Shown here: positions 33,239 to 42,626 of the stretch, piece by piece | How positions within the stretch are numbered: the stretch's first letter is position 1 | Layout of the letters: the number at the start of each line of letters is the position of its first letter | Origin: an uncultured Rhizobiaceae bacterium | Lineage (GTDB): Bacteria > Pseudomonadota > Alphaproteobacteria > Rhizobiales > Rhizobiaceae | Direction: 5' to 3' | Assembly: GCA_951813045.1 (NCBI GenBank) | Contig: CATOTF010000002.1 | Coordinates: forward strand, 496,001 to 560,000 | DNA: 64,000 nt | The notes under the pieces: model-generated | What the model saw: only the letters and a program-made list of their open reading frames with translations | Told to the model about the DNA's origin: nothing | Database searches by the model: none | Position numbers and translations under genes: made by a program

Positions 33239-34276
33239 ATGAAAATTCAGAAAATAGCATTTTACGGTGTTCTTCTTGCAATTACAGTTGCAGCACCATT
33301 CCTGTTTCCCAGCTTCAGCACGCAGCTTGCGACGTTGTGGCTGTTTATCATTGTCTCCATGACTTGGGATATGACCGGTGGCCAAATGGGCTACAACTCG
33401 CTGGGTAATATCTTCTTTTACGGCACCGGCATGTATGTGGCGGCGGTAATTGCCATTGGGCTGGTCTATGATGTGGGGGAATATACCGGCGCTTCCGGCG
33501 GCGGCCGTTATGACTTTACCAATGAGCAATATATCCTTGGTTTCGTTTTGGGCTCCCTTGGGGCCGGTATCTTCTGCGCCATTTCGGCTGTCATATTGGG
33601 CTATGTCCTGTTCGGTCTGCGTGGCCCATATTTTGCAATTGGCACATTGGGAACAGCGATAGCTGCCGGTGAGCTCGTCTCCAACTGGGATTGGGTCGGC
33701 GGTGGTCAGGGAATAACTTTGCCCGTCTACAGTGGTGATTTTGACCAGACAAAACTGTTCATCTATTTCGCCTTTGCGATCACCGGCGTTATCCTCTTCA
33801 TCTTTCTGAAATGGCTTTACACAACGCGCTTTGGCGCTGCGATAAACGCCATTCGCGACGACGAGGAAAAGGCGGAGGCCATGGGTATCCACACCATGCG
33901 CTATAAACTTGTTACCTGGGCCATGTCCGCATTTTTTATCGGCGTCGTCGGCGGCATTTCGGCATTTCAGTTGATTTCGTTTGAACCGCTGGAGACCGCC
34001 TATCAGACCATCAACCTCGGTATCTTCATGGTGGTGTGCGTGTTGCTCGGCGGCAAAGGCACCCTTTGGGGGCCGATCATCGGGGCGATCATGTTCCAGA
34101 TTTTCAAAGAGGTAACCTGGAACTATTTCCTCGGCTGGCAATGGGTCGCCCTCGGCGCACTCATCGTTGTGACGGTGGTTTATTTCCAGGACGGCTTAAT
34201 GGGCTGGTTGCGGACACAAAAGCCGGAATGGTTCGGCGTTGTTGTCGACGATAAGGACGGGGAGGCAGTGCGATGA
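33239..34276 (+). CDS. livM: Branched-chain amino acid ABC transporter permease
   Basis: Second permease, 345 residues. DMTGGQMGYNSLGNIFFYGTGMYVAA is the LivM N-terminal signature and TTRFGAAINAIRDDEEKAEAMGIHTMRYKL the ATPase-contact loop. GGKGTLWGPIIGAI follows near the C-terminus. A polar loop (YTGASGGGRYDFTNEQY, about 82-98) looks inserted. Its stop overlaps the livG start (ATGA). Confidence 0.92.
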   Translation: MKIQKIAFYGVLLAITVAAPFLFPSFSTQLATLWLFIIVSMTWDMTGGQMGYNSLGNIFFYGTGMYVAAVIAIGLVYDVGEYTGASGGGRYDFTNEQYILGFVLGSLGAGIFCAISAVILGYVLFGLRGPYFAIGTLGTAIAAGELVSNWDWVGGGQGITLPVYSGDFDQTKLFIYFAFAITGVILFIFLKWLYTTRFGAAINAIRDDEEKAEAMGIHTMRYKLVTWAMSAFFIGVVGGISAFQLISFEPLETAYQTINLGIFMVVCVLLGGKGTLWGPIIGAIMFQIFKEVTWNYFLGWQWVALGALIVVTVVYFQDGLMGWLRTQKPEWFGVVVDDKDGEAVR

Positions 34277-35013
34277 GCATTATTGAAGTCTCCAACGTTT
34301 CCAAAAGCTACGGCGGTGTGAAGGCGAACTCCGATGTATCGATCAAGGTCGAGCAAGGGGGAATCACCGGCCTGATCGGGCCAAATGGCTCCGGCAAAAC
34401 AACCCTGTTCAATTCGATCGTCGGGTATCACCCCATCGATTCCGGTTCAATCAAATACGAGGGGAGCGAAATTTCCCACTTGCAGGTGCAGGAAATTGCT
34501 CGTCTTGGGCTTCTCCGTACATTCCAGCAAACCCGTATCTACGGTGAGATGAACTGCGTTGAAAACATGCTGATCTCATTGCCACACCGCAAGATGAGTC
34601 TGCTGGAAACGTTGAGAAAGAACACCGTCGAAGATAAGGAAAAAGCTGAGCGCCTGCTGGAGTTTGTTGGCCTTTATGAAAAGCGCAATCTGCGGTCCGG
34701 ATCGCTTTCATTTGGTCAGCAAAAGCTGCTGGAATTCGCGATGGCGCTGATGAACGAACCGACGGTTCTGCTGCTGGATGAGCCGACCGCGGGCATCAAC
34801 CCGACGTTGATCAATGGTCTGATCGACCGGTTGATACGGGCCAATTCCGAATTCGGCATCACCCTGTTTATTATCGAGCATAATATGCGGGTGATCATGA
34901 ATATGGCAGACACGATCTATTGCCTCGCGCATGGTGAACTTCTGGCGAGCGGCTCGTCGGAAGAAATTCAAAATGACCAGAACGTTATTGACGCCTATCT
35001 GGGAGCGCACTAA
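34273..35013 (+). CDS. livG: Branched-chain amino acid ABC transporter ATP-binding protein
   Basis: ATPase of 246 residues. Walker A GPNGSGKTTLFNSI, LGLLRTFQQTRIYGEM, signature LSFGQQKLLEFA and Walker B VLLLDEPTAGINP are present, with the H-loop in FIIEHNMRVIMNMAD. The signature reads Ser-Phe-Gly-Gln rather than Ser-Gly-Gly-Gln, as in many LivG proteins. Stop and next start overlap (TAATG). Confidence 0.92.
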   Translation: MSIIEVSNVSKSYGGVKANSDVSIKVEQGGITGLIGPNGSGKTTLFNSIVGYHPIDSGSIKYEGSEISHLQVQEIARLGLLRTFQQTRIYGEMNCVENMLISLPHRKMSLLETLRKNTVEDKEKAERLLEFVGLYEKRNLRSGSLSFGQQKLLEFAMALMNEPTVLLLDEPTAGINPTLINGLIDRLIRANSEFGITLFIIEHNMRVIMNMADTIYCLAHGELLASGSSEEIQNDQNVIDAYLGAH

Positions 35014-36392
35014 TGGCTAAAAAACCTGAAAACATCAAATTGCGCGCCGCAGTGAACTCCATGCCCGCGGGCAAAAAACTCACCCCCAAAATGCTTGCGG
35101 CCCAAAAGGCCGAAGCCGAGCGCAATGCCGGGAAAAAACCGTCAGCATCGAAAAGCAAACCCGCACCGACAAAACAGGCAACTCCGACGAAAAAAGCCGC
35201 AGCCGCAAAAAAGGCACCTGCTTCCAAAACGCAAGTTTCCAAGGATAAACCAGCGACGAAGTCAAAAGCTGCTACGAAGAAAGCAGCGGCACCGACAACT
35301 AAAAAAACAACGACAACTGTAGGAAAAAGCAAACCCAAGGGCAAAGCGCAGGCTTCAAAGGCACAAGCACCAAAGGTGTCTTCAACCAAAGCCTCTACGG
35401 TCAAGACACTTCCTGCCGGTAAGTCGGCAGATAAAGAACCGATCTCAAAACCTTCTGAACCGAAGAAATCTGTTGCAACTGAAAAAACGGCCGCATTGAA
35501 AGCAGATACCAAACCGGCTTCCGAGGGTGACAAGAAAAAAGCCATCAGCGGTTATGGCGCTGGCGGTGTGGAAACGGTTATTTCCGTTGAGGAAGTAACG
35601 CGCCAGGTCGCCGCGATTGCGGAAGATATATCGCTTGAGAAACTCGATGCGCTGGTCGATGGCGACCCTTATGTAACCATCGAAAATCTCCACGCCGGTT
35701 ATGGCAAAATGGAGATTTTGCATGACGTTAATCTGCGTGTCGGACGTAAACAATCGCTCTGCCTGATCGGCCCTAATGGAGCGGGTAAATCGACCATCCT
35801 GCATTCGATCTTTGGTTTTAATAATGTATTTTCCGGTGCGATAAAAATCGGCGATGGTCCGAACAAAACCGACGTCACAAAGCTTTCCCCCAATGAGAAA
35901 CTGAGCGAAGCGGGCATCGCTTACATCCTTCAGGATAAGTCGGTCTTCCCCGGCATGACCGTTGAGGAAAACCTCTGGATGGGCGGGTTTTTGAAAGATG
36001 AACCTGTGCAGGCCAAACAGGCCGCCGAGATGATATTCGACAAATATCCACGCCTCGCCGCACGTCGCAAGCATCAGGCGAAAGTCCTGTCCGGTGGCGA
36101 ACGAAGGTTGCTGGAAATCTCCCGCGCGCTGGTGATGAACCCGGAAGTCTTACTGGTTGATGAGCCCTCCATCGGGCTCGAACCGCGTTTCATCGATATG
36201 GTTTTCGAAATCCTCCATGGCTTGCAACATGACGATGGAAAAACCATTATCATGGTGGAGCAGAACGCCAAAAAAGGTCTGGAATTTGCCGACATCGGAT
36301 ATGTGCTGGTGAGCGGAGAAGTCGCGATTGCCGGTAAAGGGGACGATCTACTGGCGAACCCAAAAGTCGGACAATTGTTCCTCGGCGGTTAG
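35013..36392 (+). CDS. livF: LivF-type ATP-binding protein with Lys-rich N-terminal extension
   Basis: 459 residues, where a normal LivF has about 235. The ATPase begins near residue 219 (DPYVTIENLHAGYGKMEIL). Walker A is GPNGAGKST (253-261), with signature LSGGERRLLEIS, Walker B VLLVDEPSIGLEPRF and H-loop IIMVEQNAKKGLEF. Residues 1-180 are low-complexity: 44 Lys among 180, rich in Ala, Pro, Thr and Ser, like the tail of a histone H1 or AlgP-type protein. Residues 180-218 are a more ordered, partly acidic linker. The single frame is continuous and its ATG overlaps the livG stop, so the extension is really part of the gene. Its role (membrane surface, nucleic acid or polyphosphate binding) is unknown. 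Confidence 0.9.
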   Translation: MAKKPENIKLRAAVNSMPAGKKLTPKMLAAQKAEAERNAGKKPSASKSKPAPTKQATPTKKAAAAKKAPASKTQVSKDKPATKSKAATKKAAAPTTKKTTTTVGKSKPKGKAQASKAQAPKVSSTKASTVKTLPAGKSADKEPISKPSEPKKSVATEKTAALKADTKPASEGDKKKAISGYGAGGVETVISVEEVTRQVAAIAEDISLEKLDALVDGDPYVTIENLHAGYGKMEILHDVNLRVGRKQSLCLIGPNGAGKSTILHSIFGFNNVFSGAIKIGDGPNKTDVTKLSPNEKLSEAGIAYILQDKSVFPGMTVEENLWMGGFLKDEPVQAKQAAEMIFDKYPRLAARRKHQAKVLSGGERRLLEISRALVMNPEVLLVDEPSIGLEPRFIDMVFEILHGLQHDDGKTIIMVEQNAKKGLEFADIGYVLVSGEVAIAGKGDDLLANPKVGQLFLGG

Positions 36393-36409
36393 TGCAACGA
36401 AACCCCCGA

Positions 36410-37639
36410 TTACGATCTAACCGTTGCTTCAACGGTGGCCTGTTTGGTCAAAAGCCAGATTAACAACCCGCCGGTCAGCGTGAACAATATGCCCACGCCA
36501 AGCATGAACTGGTAACCGCCCAACGCCCACAACCAGGCGCCAAGCGTGGGGGACAGGGCCACGCCAAATATGGCGATGGCGGCAACAGCGCCGGACGTTG
36601 CCCCGAACCCCTGTTGCCCCAAAACTTCGCGCACGAGCGTTGGGCGTGTAATGCTGACGAGACCCCATGTGGCCCCGTGCAGTGATGTGGCCAGATAGAT
36701 AAACATCAGGTTCACGCCGGACACCCATAGGATGCAGGTGGAAAGCGCAAGACCACACAGGCAGATGAAGGCGCTCATTCTGGTCGAGACGTGTTTTTCA
36801 TTCGTCATCAACAGCAGACGGCCAACCACCTGCATCGGGCCAACCAACATGGCGGCAATCACCGCAAATTGAGTGGATATGCCCCTTTCATTCAGCATGG
36901 GGAGCATGTGGGAGATGATCATCGTGTGGTTCATACTGCCCAGTGTGAAGGCCCCTGTGATTAGCCAGAATGAGCGTTTGTGGGCTTTTGATGTTGCCTG
37001 TGATGCTGCGGACTTTATCTTCTCAACGGGCATTACTTTCTGCAGTTCTGAAATGGCAAAAAACGTAGACGGCACCGCCAGCACCAGGGTTGCAAAGCCG
37101 AAAAATATAAATGTGACGCGCCAGTCGAACTGGGCGGATAGCCAGGTGGCGACCGGGAAAGAGATCGTACCCGCAAACCCGGCAATCAACGTGATATGGG
37201 TGATGGCACGCCGGGCGTTTAGCCCATGATGGCGCGTGACAATCGAAAAACAAGGTTCGTATAATATCGACGCCATGCAGGCGCCGATCAGGGCCCAACA
37301 CAGATAAAACTGCCACAAATACGAGACCTGCGAACAAGCCAGCAACAGCATACCGGCGGAGACACCACCAATGGCCATCAGCACCCGACCTTGGCCTGCA
37401 TCAATGACTCGTCCGGCAGGGCGGGCGCATAGCGCTGATACAAGAATCGATCCGGTCATGGCTGCCGAAAGCTGGGTTTTCGTCCATGACGTATTCTGTT
37501 CCAGATCCAATATCAAAGCGGGCAGCAGATAAAATGTCGATGCCCAAAAGACGGTCTGCCCGATTGCCAGCAGCAGCGTTGTTCGCTGTATGCCACTTTT
37601 CGACGGTTGGGTTAGCTCATCTAATTGCGAATTTGACAT
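36410..37639 (-). CDS. MFS transporter
   Basis: Major-facilitator membrane protein of 409 residues with about 12 predicted helices. The cytoplasmic loop 2-3 motif is degenerate (ARPAGRVIDAGQGR), and the loop between halves is basic and polar (VEKIKSAASQATSKAHKRSF). It is convergent with livF, with only 17 bp between. Divergent from the sugar kinase by about 115 bp. Substrate unknown; a monocarboxylate or sugar-like efflux or uptake is possible. Confidence 0.82.
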   Translation of the reverse strand: MSNSQLDELTQPSKSGIQRTTLLLAIGQTVFWASTFYLLPALILDLEQNTSWTKTQLSAAMTGSILVSALCARPAGRVIDAGQGRVLMAIGGVSAGMLLLACSQVSYLWQFYLCWALIGACMASILYEPCFSIVTRHHGLNARRAITHITLIAGFAGTISFPVATWLSAQFDWRVTFIFFGFATLVLAVPSTFFAISELQKVMPVEKIKSAASQATSKAHKRSFWLITGAFTLGSMNHTMIISHMLPMLNERGISTQFAVIAAMLVGPMQVVGRLLLMTNEKHVSTRMSAFICLCGLALSTCILWVSGVNLMFIYLATSLHGATWGLVSITRPTLVREVLGQQGFGATSGAVAAIAIFGVALSPTLGAWLWALGGYQFMLGVGILFTLTGGLLIWLLTKQATVEATVRS

Positions 37640-37754
37640 TGCGCCAACTTGCGCCTGACGGGCGGGCGATACAAGTTGAAAAATATGTGTCTGGCGCTGT
37701 TCTTTAATTGAGCAAAATGCAAAGATCGAACTTCAATCATCAGCGGGTTTTTCC

Positions 37755-39203
37755 ATGTATCTCGGGCTCGATCTCGGCACTTCCGGTGTTAAAGCGCTTA
37801 TCATTGACGGCGCGCAATCCAGCGTTGCCTCGGCCAATGCGGCCATCGAGGTTTCACGGCCCCATTCCGGCTGGTCGGAACAGGACCCTCTTGATTGGCT
37901 GGGTGCCTGTGAAGCCGCGTTGGGTGAGTTAAAACGCACCCACCCCAAAGAGCTTGCCGCCGTTAAAGGCATCGGTTTTTCCGGCCAGATGCACGGCGCT
38001 ACCCTGCTGGACGCATCCGACAATATCCTGCGTCCCTGCATGTTGTGGAACGATACGCGCAGCCACGAAGAAGCGGCAATTTTGGACGCCGACCCGAGGT
38101 TCCGTACCCTATCCGGCAATATTGTGTTTCCCGGTTTCACCGCCCCCAAAATTGCCTGGGTGAAAAACAACGAACCGGCAATATTCGATCAAATCGCGAA
38201 AATCCTTTTGCCAAAAGATTACCTCCGTTTCTGGTTGACTGGCGAATACGTCTCCGAAATGTCTGATGCGGCGGGTACAAGCTGGCTGGATGTGGGAAAG
38301 CGGGAATGGTCCGATGAACTGCTGGAAGCGACCCACCTCGACCGGTCGCAGATGCCGTCGCTGGTGGAAGGGTCACAAGTTTCGGGCCAATTGCGTAGTG
38401 AACTTGCCCTACGCTGGGGCATGGGCAATGTTGCGGTGGCGGGCGGGGCCGGTGACAATGCCGCTTCCGCCATCGGTCTTGGAACGGTTGAGGCCGGTTC
38501 CGCATTCGTCTCGCTCGGCACATCGGGCGTTTTATTTGCATCGAATGATGCCTATTTGCCCAACCCGGAAAGTGCGGTTCATACTTTTTGCCACGCCGTC
38601 CCCGACACTTGGCATCAAATGGGCGTATTTCTATCCGCGACGGATTCGCTCAACTGGTGGTCCAACGTGTGTGGGGAAAGCGCCGCAAATCTGACGGGCG
38701 AATTGGGAGACAATGTTGTTGCACCATCCGGCCTGACGTTTCTGCCTTACCTTTCCGGCGAACGGACACCCCACAATGATGCATCCATTCGTGGCGCGTT
38801 CGTTGGGCTTGACCATGCCCATGACCGAAAGGCGATGACGAGAGCCGTTCTTGAAGGCGTTGCATTTGCCTTACGCGATTCACTTCAAGCGCTTGCAGCA
38901 GCGGGCACAAGCCTAGAACGGGTCATGGCCGTCGGCGGGGGCACACGTTCTCCCTATTGGCTAAAAATCGTCTCCAATGCATTGGGTATTCCCCTCGACC
39001 TGCCTAAGGATGGTGATTTCGGCGCAGCTTTTGGTGCTGCACGCCTCGGCCTGTTGGCGACTGAGAATGAAGACCCCGTTTCAATATGCACAAAGCCTGA
39101 AATTGCCAGTTCGTTTGAACCGTCGCAGCATTTAGGGGCCGCATATGAAGACGCCTATCAACTCTACCAGGCGCTTTACCCCACTTTGACTTCCACAGCT
39201 TAA
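37755..39203 (+). CDS. xylB: Xylulokinase (FGGY family)
   Basis: Sugar kinase of 482 residues transferring phosphate from ATP to D-xylulose or a similar ketose. The N-terminal phosphate motif is YLGLDLGTSGVKALIID, the substrate segment GFSGQMHGATLLD and CMLWNDTRSHEEA. The FGGY C-terminal domain has VSLGTSGVLFAS, FLPYLSGERTPHNDASIRGAFVGL and MAVGGGTRSPYW. The QMHGATLLD segment is typical of XylB. No xylose isomerase or sugar transporter is adjacent, so the in vivo sugar is inferred only from family. Confidence 0.87.
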   Translation: MYLGLDLGTSGVKALIIDGAQSSVASANAAIEVSRPHSGWSEQDPLDWLGACEAALGELKRTHPKELAAVKGIGFSGQMHGATLLDASDNILRPCMLWNDTRSHEEAAILDADPRFRTLSGNIVFPGFTAPKIAWVKNNEPAIFDQIAKILLPKDYLRFWLTGEYVSEMSDAAGTSWLDVGKREWSDELLEATHLDRSQMPSLVEGSQVSGQLRSELALRWGMGNVAVAGGAGDNAASAIGLGTVEAGSAFVSLGTSGVLFASNDAYLPNPESAVHTFCHAVPDTWHQMGVFLSATDSLNWWSNVCGESAANLTGELGDNVVAPSGLTFLPYLSGERTPHNDASIRGAFVGLDHAHDRKAMTRAVLEGVAFALRDSLQALAAAGTSLERVMAVGGGTRSPYWLKIVSNALGIPLDLPKDGDFGAAFGAARLGLLATENEDPVSICTKPEIASSFEPSQHLGAAYEDAYQLYQALYPTLTSTA

Positions 39204-39267
39204 CTGACTTGTAGCTGCCGCCAAATTTATCCAGAAATAGACAATCCAAAACGAAGAATGACATCCC

Positions 39268-40461
39268 ATGACCGATCTTAATCACACAAAATCTCAATTC
39301 CATTTGCCAGAAGGGCTGATCTATCTCGATGGTAATTCACTGGGCCCGCTGCCTAAAACGGCTTCCAAACGCGTTGCTGATACGGTTGAAAACGAATGGG
39401 GCGAGATGCTCATTCGAGGCTGGAATACAGCCGGATGGATGGCGCAACCGAGAAAAACCGGAGACCGTATCGCGCGATTGATTGGCGCGGAACCAAGCAC
39501 TGTTGTCATGGGCGATACTTTATCGATCAAAGTCTATCAGGCGCTGGCTTCCGCAATCGATATGCGCCCTGATCGGAAGGTCATATTATCTGACAATGGC
39601 AATTTTCCAACTGATCTCTACATGGCCGACGGATTGTTGAAATCACTCAAGCAGGGACACGAATTACGCATTGTGGAACCAGAACAGGTGGCCGCATCGA
39701 TTGATGACACCGTCGCCGTTGTGATGTTGACGCAGGTTGATTACCGCACCGGGCGCATGCACGACATGGCGGCGTTGACCCGCAAAGCCCACGATGTGGG
39801 CGCGCTTGTCATCTGGGATCTGGCCCATTCAGCCGGTGTCCTACCGGTCAACCTTACCGGTTGTAAAGCCGATTTAGCAGTGGGGTGCACCTATAAATAT
39901 CTCAACGGCGGGCCGGGCGCTCCCGCTTTCATCTATGTACGGCCCGATCATGCTGATACGGCACGTCCGGCGCTTGCTGGGTGGTTGGGACATGATGCAC
40001 CGTTCGATTTTGATATGGATTACCGGGAGGGTGCGGGCATCGACCGGTTCAGGGTTGGCACCCCTTCCGTGTTGCAAATGGCAGCGCTGGATGCGGCGCT
40101 CGATGTCTGGGAAAATGTCGATATGCAGAACATTCGCGCAAAATCAATTGAGTTGACGGAGCTCTTTATAAGCGAAGTTGAAGCAAATTGTCCGCAGCTT
40201 GGATTGGCCAGCCCGCGCGACCCGCAAGAGCGTGGGTCGCAGGTTTCATTCACCTTTGAAAACGGTTATCCGGCCATGCAAGCCATTATCGCCCGCGGAG
40301 TGATCGGGGATTTCCGCGCTCCCGATATCATGCGGTTTGGGTTTACACCGCTCTACATAGATGAAGACGACGTGCGCAAAGCTGCAAAAATTATCGGTGA
40401 TGTGATGCGCGACGAAGCCTGGGACAGACCAGAGTTTCACCAAAGGTCAGCGGTAACGTAA
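39268..40461 (+). CDS. kynU: Kynureninase
   Basis: PLP-dependent hydrolase of 397 residues that splits kynurenine to anthranilate and alanine. The N-terminus IYLDGNSLGPLPKTASKRV and the PLP Lys210 in VGCTYKYLNGGPGAPAFIYV are KynU signatures. IWDLAHSAGVLPVNL carries the PLP-binding Asp and GTPSVLQMAALDAALDVW follows. No kynA or kynB is in the window. It ends with a small hairpin (40463-40490). Confidence 0.92.
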   Translation: MTDLNHTKSQFHLPEGLIYLDGNSLGPLPKTASKRVADTVENEWGEMLIRGWNTAGWMAQPRKTGDRIARLIGAEPSTVVMGDTLSIKVYQALASAIDMRPDRKVILSDNGNFPTDLYMADGLLKSLKQGHELRIVEPEQVAASIDDTVAVVMLTQVDYRTGRMHDMAALTRKAHDVGALVIWDLAHSAGVLPVNLTGCKADLAVGCTYKYLNGGPGAPAFIYVRPDHADTARPALAGWLGHDAPFDFDMDYREGAGIDRFRVGTPSVLQMAALDAALDVWENVDMQNIRAKSIELTELFISEVEANCPQLGLASPRDPQERGSQVSFTFENGYPAMQAIIARGVIGDFRAPDIMRFGFTPLYIDEDDVRKAAKIIGDVMRDEAWDRPEFHQRSAVT

Positions 40462-40462
40462 C

Positions 40463-40490
40463 CAATCAACAATTGCGTCCATGTTGATTG
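40463..40490 (+). terminator. Hairpin after kynU
   Basis: CAATCAACA and TGTTGATTG pair perfectly over 9 bp with a 10-nt loop, 1 bp after the kynU stop. No T tract follows. Confidence 0.45.
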
Positions 40491-40574
40491 CTGTCTAAGG
40501 AAACAGGCGGCGATAATGACACGGTTCTGTGAATTTTTTCGACCATTACGTTGAACACTGTTTGAGGAAATCCC

Positions 40575-41549
40575 TTGTCAAAATTTCTGATCGCTACGCG
40601 AAAAAGCAAGATGGCGCTGGCTCAAACGGAGCTGGTTTCAAACCTGTTGCGCGATGCTGTTCCCGGCCTGGATATCGGTATTGCGGAAAACAACCCGCGC
40701 GGTGACCGGGACCAAATCAGCCGTTTGGACCGCCATGGCGGCAAAGGGGGCGCATTTGTTGCCGAGATCAGGGCCGATGTCGTTTCCGGGCGCAGCCAAT
40801 GCGCCATGCATTCTTTGAAAGACATGCCGGGGAATGAAGAAACACCCGGCCTTGTCATCGGGGCCTATCTGAAACGGGACGAACCGACTGATACGCTTGT
40901 GTTACGCCCTGATATAACCATGGCAGATTTACGTAAGGATGCTGGCTCTGGTTTTAAGCTCGGTACGAACTCCGTGCGTCGCGCTGCATTCCTGCGCGAC
41001 ATTTTATCTAAAGCGGACATCATTCATTTTCGAGGCGCAGCTGACACGCGTATTCACAAGCTGGATAATGGTATTCCTCAAAAGCTGGTGGACGGAACAG
41101 AAGTTGGTCCCGCTGACGGCATATTGCTGGCCACCTCCGGCATGGCGCGAGTCGGTGTTTTAGACCGTGCTTCCTACACTTTCCCGGTTGAAGAAATGCT
41201 TCCGGCGGTCGGGCAGGGCATAGTTGCAGTCGAATGTGCGTCCAACGATTGGCAAACGTTGGATTATCTGTCGCGCATTGATGACGCGAATGCACGTGCC
41301 TGCGCGGAAGCGGAGCGCGAAGTGCTTTGGGTGCTGGACGGCCATTGTAATTCGCCTATCGCCGCCCATGCTTCAATCGACGGGGATGTGATGAAGATTA
41401 GCGCCGCAGTTTTGAGTATCGAAGGCAATACAATCATTCGTCACGAGGCTGACGGTCCCGCCGAGTTTCCCCGCGAACTTGGGCGTAACGTAGGATTGGC
41501 GATGATCGCAAAAGGGGCACAGGCGATCATTGATGAATCGAGGGTTTAG
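40575..41549 (+). CDS. Hydroxymethylbilane synthase-like protein (divergent HemC)
   Basis: Porphobilinogen-deaminase-fold protein of 324 residues. Key residues are kept: Arg/Ser in ATRKSKMALAQ, Lys/Asp in HSLKDMPG (catalytic Asp), paired Arg in GTNSVRRAAFLR, RGAADTRIHKLDNG and the cofactor Cys in DGHCNSPIAAHA. Sequence around these is unusual: NNPRGDRDQISRLDRHGGKGGAF replaces the common ...TRGD...GGKGLF. It may be a second, specialised HemC or the sole one. The gene stands outside any haem cluster, between kynU and the paa genes. Confidence 0.8.
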   Translation: MSKFLIATRKSKMALAQTELVSNLLRDAVPGLDIGIAENNPRGDRDQISRLDRHGGKGGAFVAEIRADVVSGRSQCAMHSLKDMPGNEETPGLVIGAYLKRDEPTDTLVLRPDITMADLRKDAGSGFKLGTNSVRRAAFLRDILSKADIIHFRGAADTRIHKLDNGIPQKLVDGTEVGPADGILLATSGMARVGVLDRASYTFPVEEMLPAVGQGIVAVECASNDWQTLDYLSRIDDANARACAEAEREVLWVLDGHCNSPIAAHASIDGDVMKISAAVLSIEGNTIIRHEADGPAEFPRELGRNVGLAMIAKGAQAIIDESRV

Positions 41550-41552
41550 TCG

Positions 41553-42623
41553 TCAACTCGCGTCAAAATCCAGCGTTAGTGTTTCGCCTTTTGGCCGGGT
41601 CTGGCAGGCCAGTGTAAATCCGGCTTCTAGTTCCCATTTTTGCAGCGAATAATTGGCGTCCATACCCGCTTCGCCTTCGATTATCTTGCAGCGGCATGTG
41701 CAGCACATGCCGCCCGCGCATGAGAATGGTAGATCGAGGCCGTTGCGTTGCGCCGCGCTCAAGACGGTTTCCGCAGTAGCGTCGACATTTATAGTACGCG
41801 AACTACCGTCGGCAATAATGGTGACTTCACTACCGCCTTCGATTGCGACGATGGCCTCAGCAAGCGGTGCTTTTGGTGGTTTGTCTGTATAAAACAGTTC
41901 GAAGTGAACAGTGTTTTCCGCCATGCCTGCGCCCTGTAACGCTGCATTACATTCTTCGATCATTTCATGGGGGCCACACAGATAGGCTGCGTCATGGTCC
42001 TTGGGGTTGATTACCCCCCGGTCGATCAATTGGGTCAGCATCGCGCCGTCCAATCGCCCGTTGAGGAACTCCATATCGGTACGTTCGCGGCTCAACACAT
42101 GGATGAGTTGAAACCTGTCGGGATAGCGATCCTTTAACCCGTCAACTTCACTGCGAAACATGATGGTGCCAGTCGAGCGGTTTCCGTAAATCAATGTAAT
42201 GGAACTGTCTTCTTCATCTTCCAGCACGCAAGTGGCGATGGAAAGACTAGGCGTTATGCCTGACCCGGAAGCTAATAATAGATAAGAATGGGTGCCACCA
42301 ATCGGCGCCGTAAAACGACCCTGAGGCGGCATGACATCAATTCTGTCACCTGGCTCTGCAACCTGCAACGGCACAGATAGTGTGCCATCAACGACCTTTT
42401 TTACGCCGACGCTGAGTGTATTTTGTGAAAGGGGCGAGCAAATTGAATAGGAGCGACGAATTTCCTCCCCATCTATCATTTTTCGAAGGGTCAGATATTG
42501 ACCTGGAATGAAGGAGAATTCTTCTTTGAGGTCTTCGGGGATTTCAAATTGAAGCGAAACGGAATCCGGTGTCAGTCGCGTTACGCTCTTGATTGTCAGG
42601 GTGTGAAATTGGGGGACACTCAT
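41553..42623 (-). CDS. paaE: Phenylacetyl-CoA epoxidase reductase subunit PaaE
   Basis: Iron-sulfur flavoprotein of 356 residues passing electrons from NADPH to PaaA. The FAD site is RRSYSICSPL, the nucleotide site LLLASGSGITPSLSIA and LCGPHEMIEECNAAL. The C-terminal plant-type 2Fe-2S ferredoxin has Cys in CAGGMCCTCRC and a fourth in FTLACQTRP. It is last in paaABCDE, 3 bp after paaD. Confidence 0.95.
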   Translation of the reverse strand: MSVPQFHTLTIKSVTRLTPDSVSLQFEIPEDLKEEFSFIPGQYLTLRKMIDGEEIRRSYSICSPLSQNTLSVGVKKVVDGTLSVPLQVAEPGDRIDVMPPQGRFTAPIGGTHSYLLLASGSGITPSLSIATCVLEDEEDSSITLIYGNRSTGTIMFRSEVDGLKDRYPDRFQLIHVLSRERTDMEFLNGRLDGAMLTQLIDRGVINPKDHDAAYLCGPHEMIEECNAALQGAGMAENTVHFELFYTDKPPKAPLAEAIVAIEGGSEVTIIADGSSRTINVDATAETVLSAAQRNGLDLPFSCAGGMCCTCRCKIIEGEAGMDANYSLQKWELEAGFTLACQTRPKGETLTLDFDAS

Positions 42624-42626
42624 GGG

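Noticed and set aside
33155-34141. Long minus-strand open frame opposite livM
   Set aside because: Its translation is rich in His, Gln and Cys with no fold pattern, while livM on the other strand has clear family motifs and fits the operon.
35013-35660. LivF extension as a separate small basic protein
   Set aside because: There is no stop between the tail and the ATPase; the frame is single and continuous.
35445-36074. Minus-strand open frame opposite livF
   Set aside because: Antisense to the Walker A region; composition is not protein-like.
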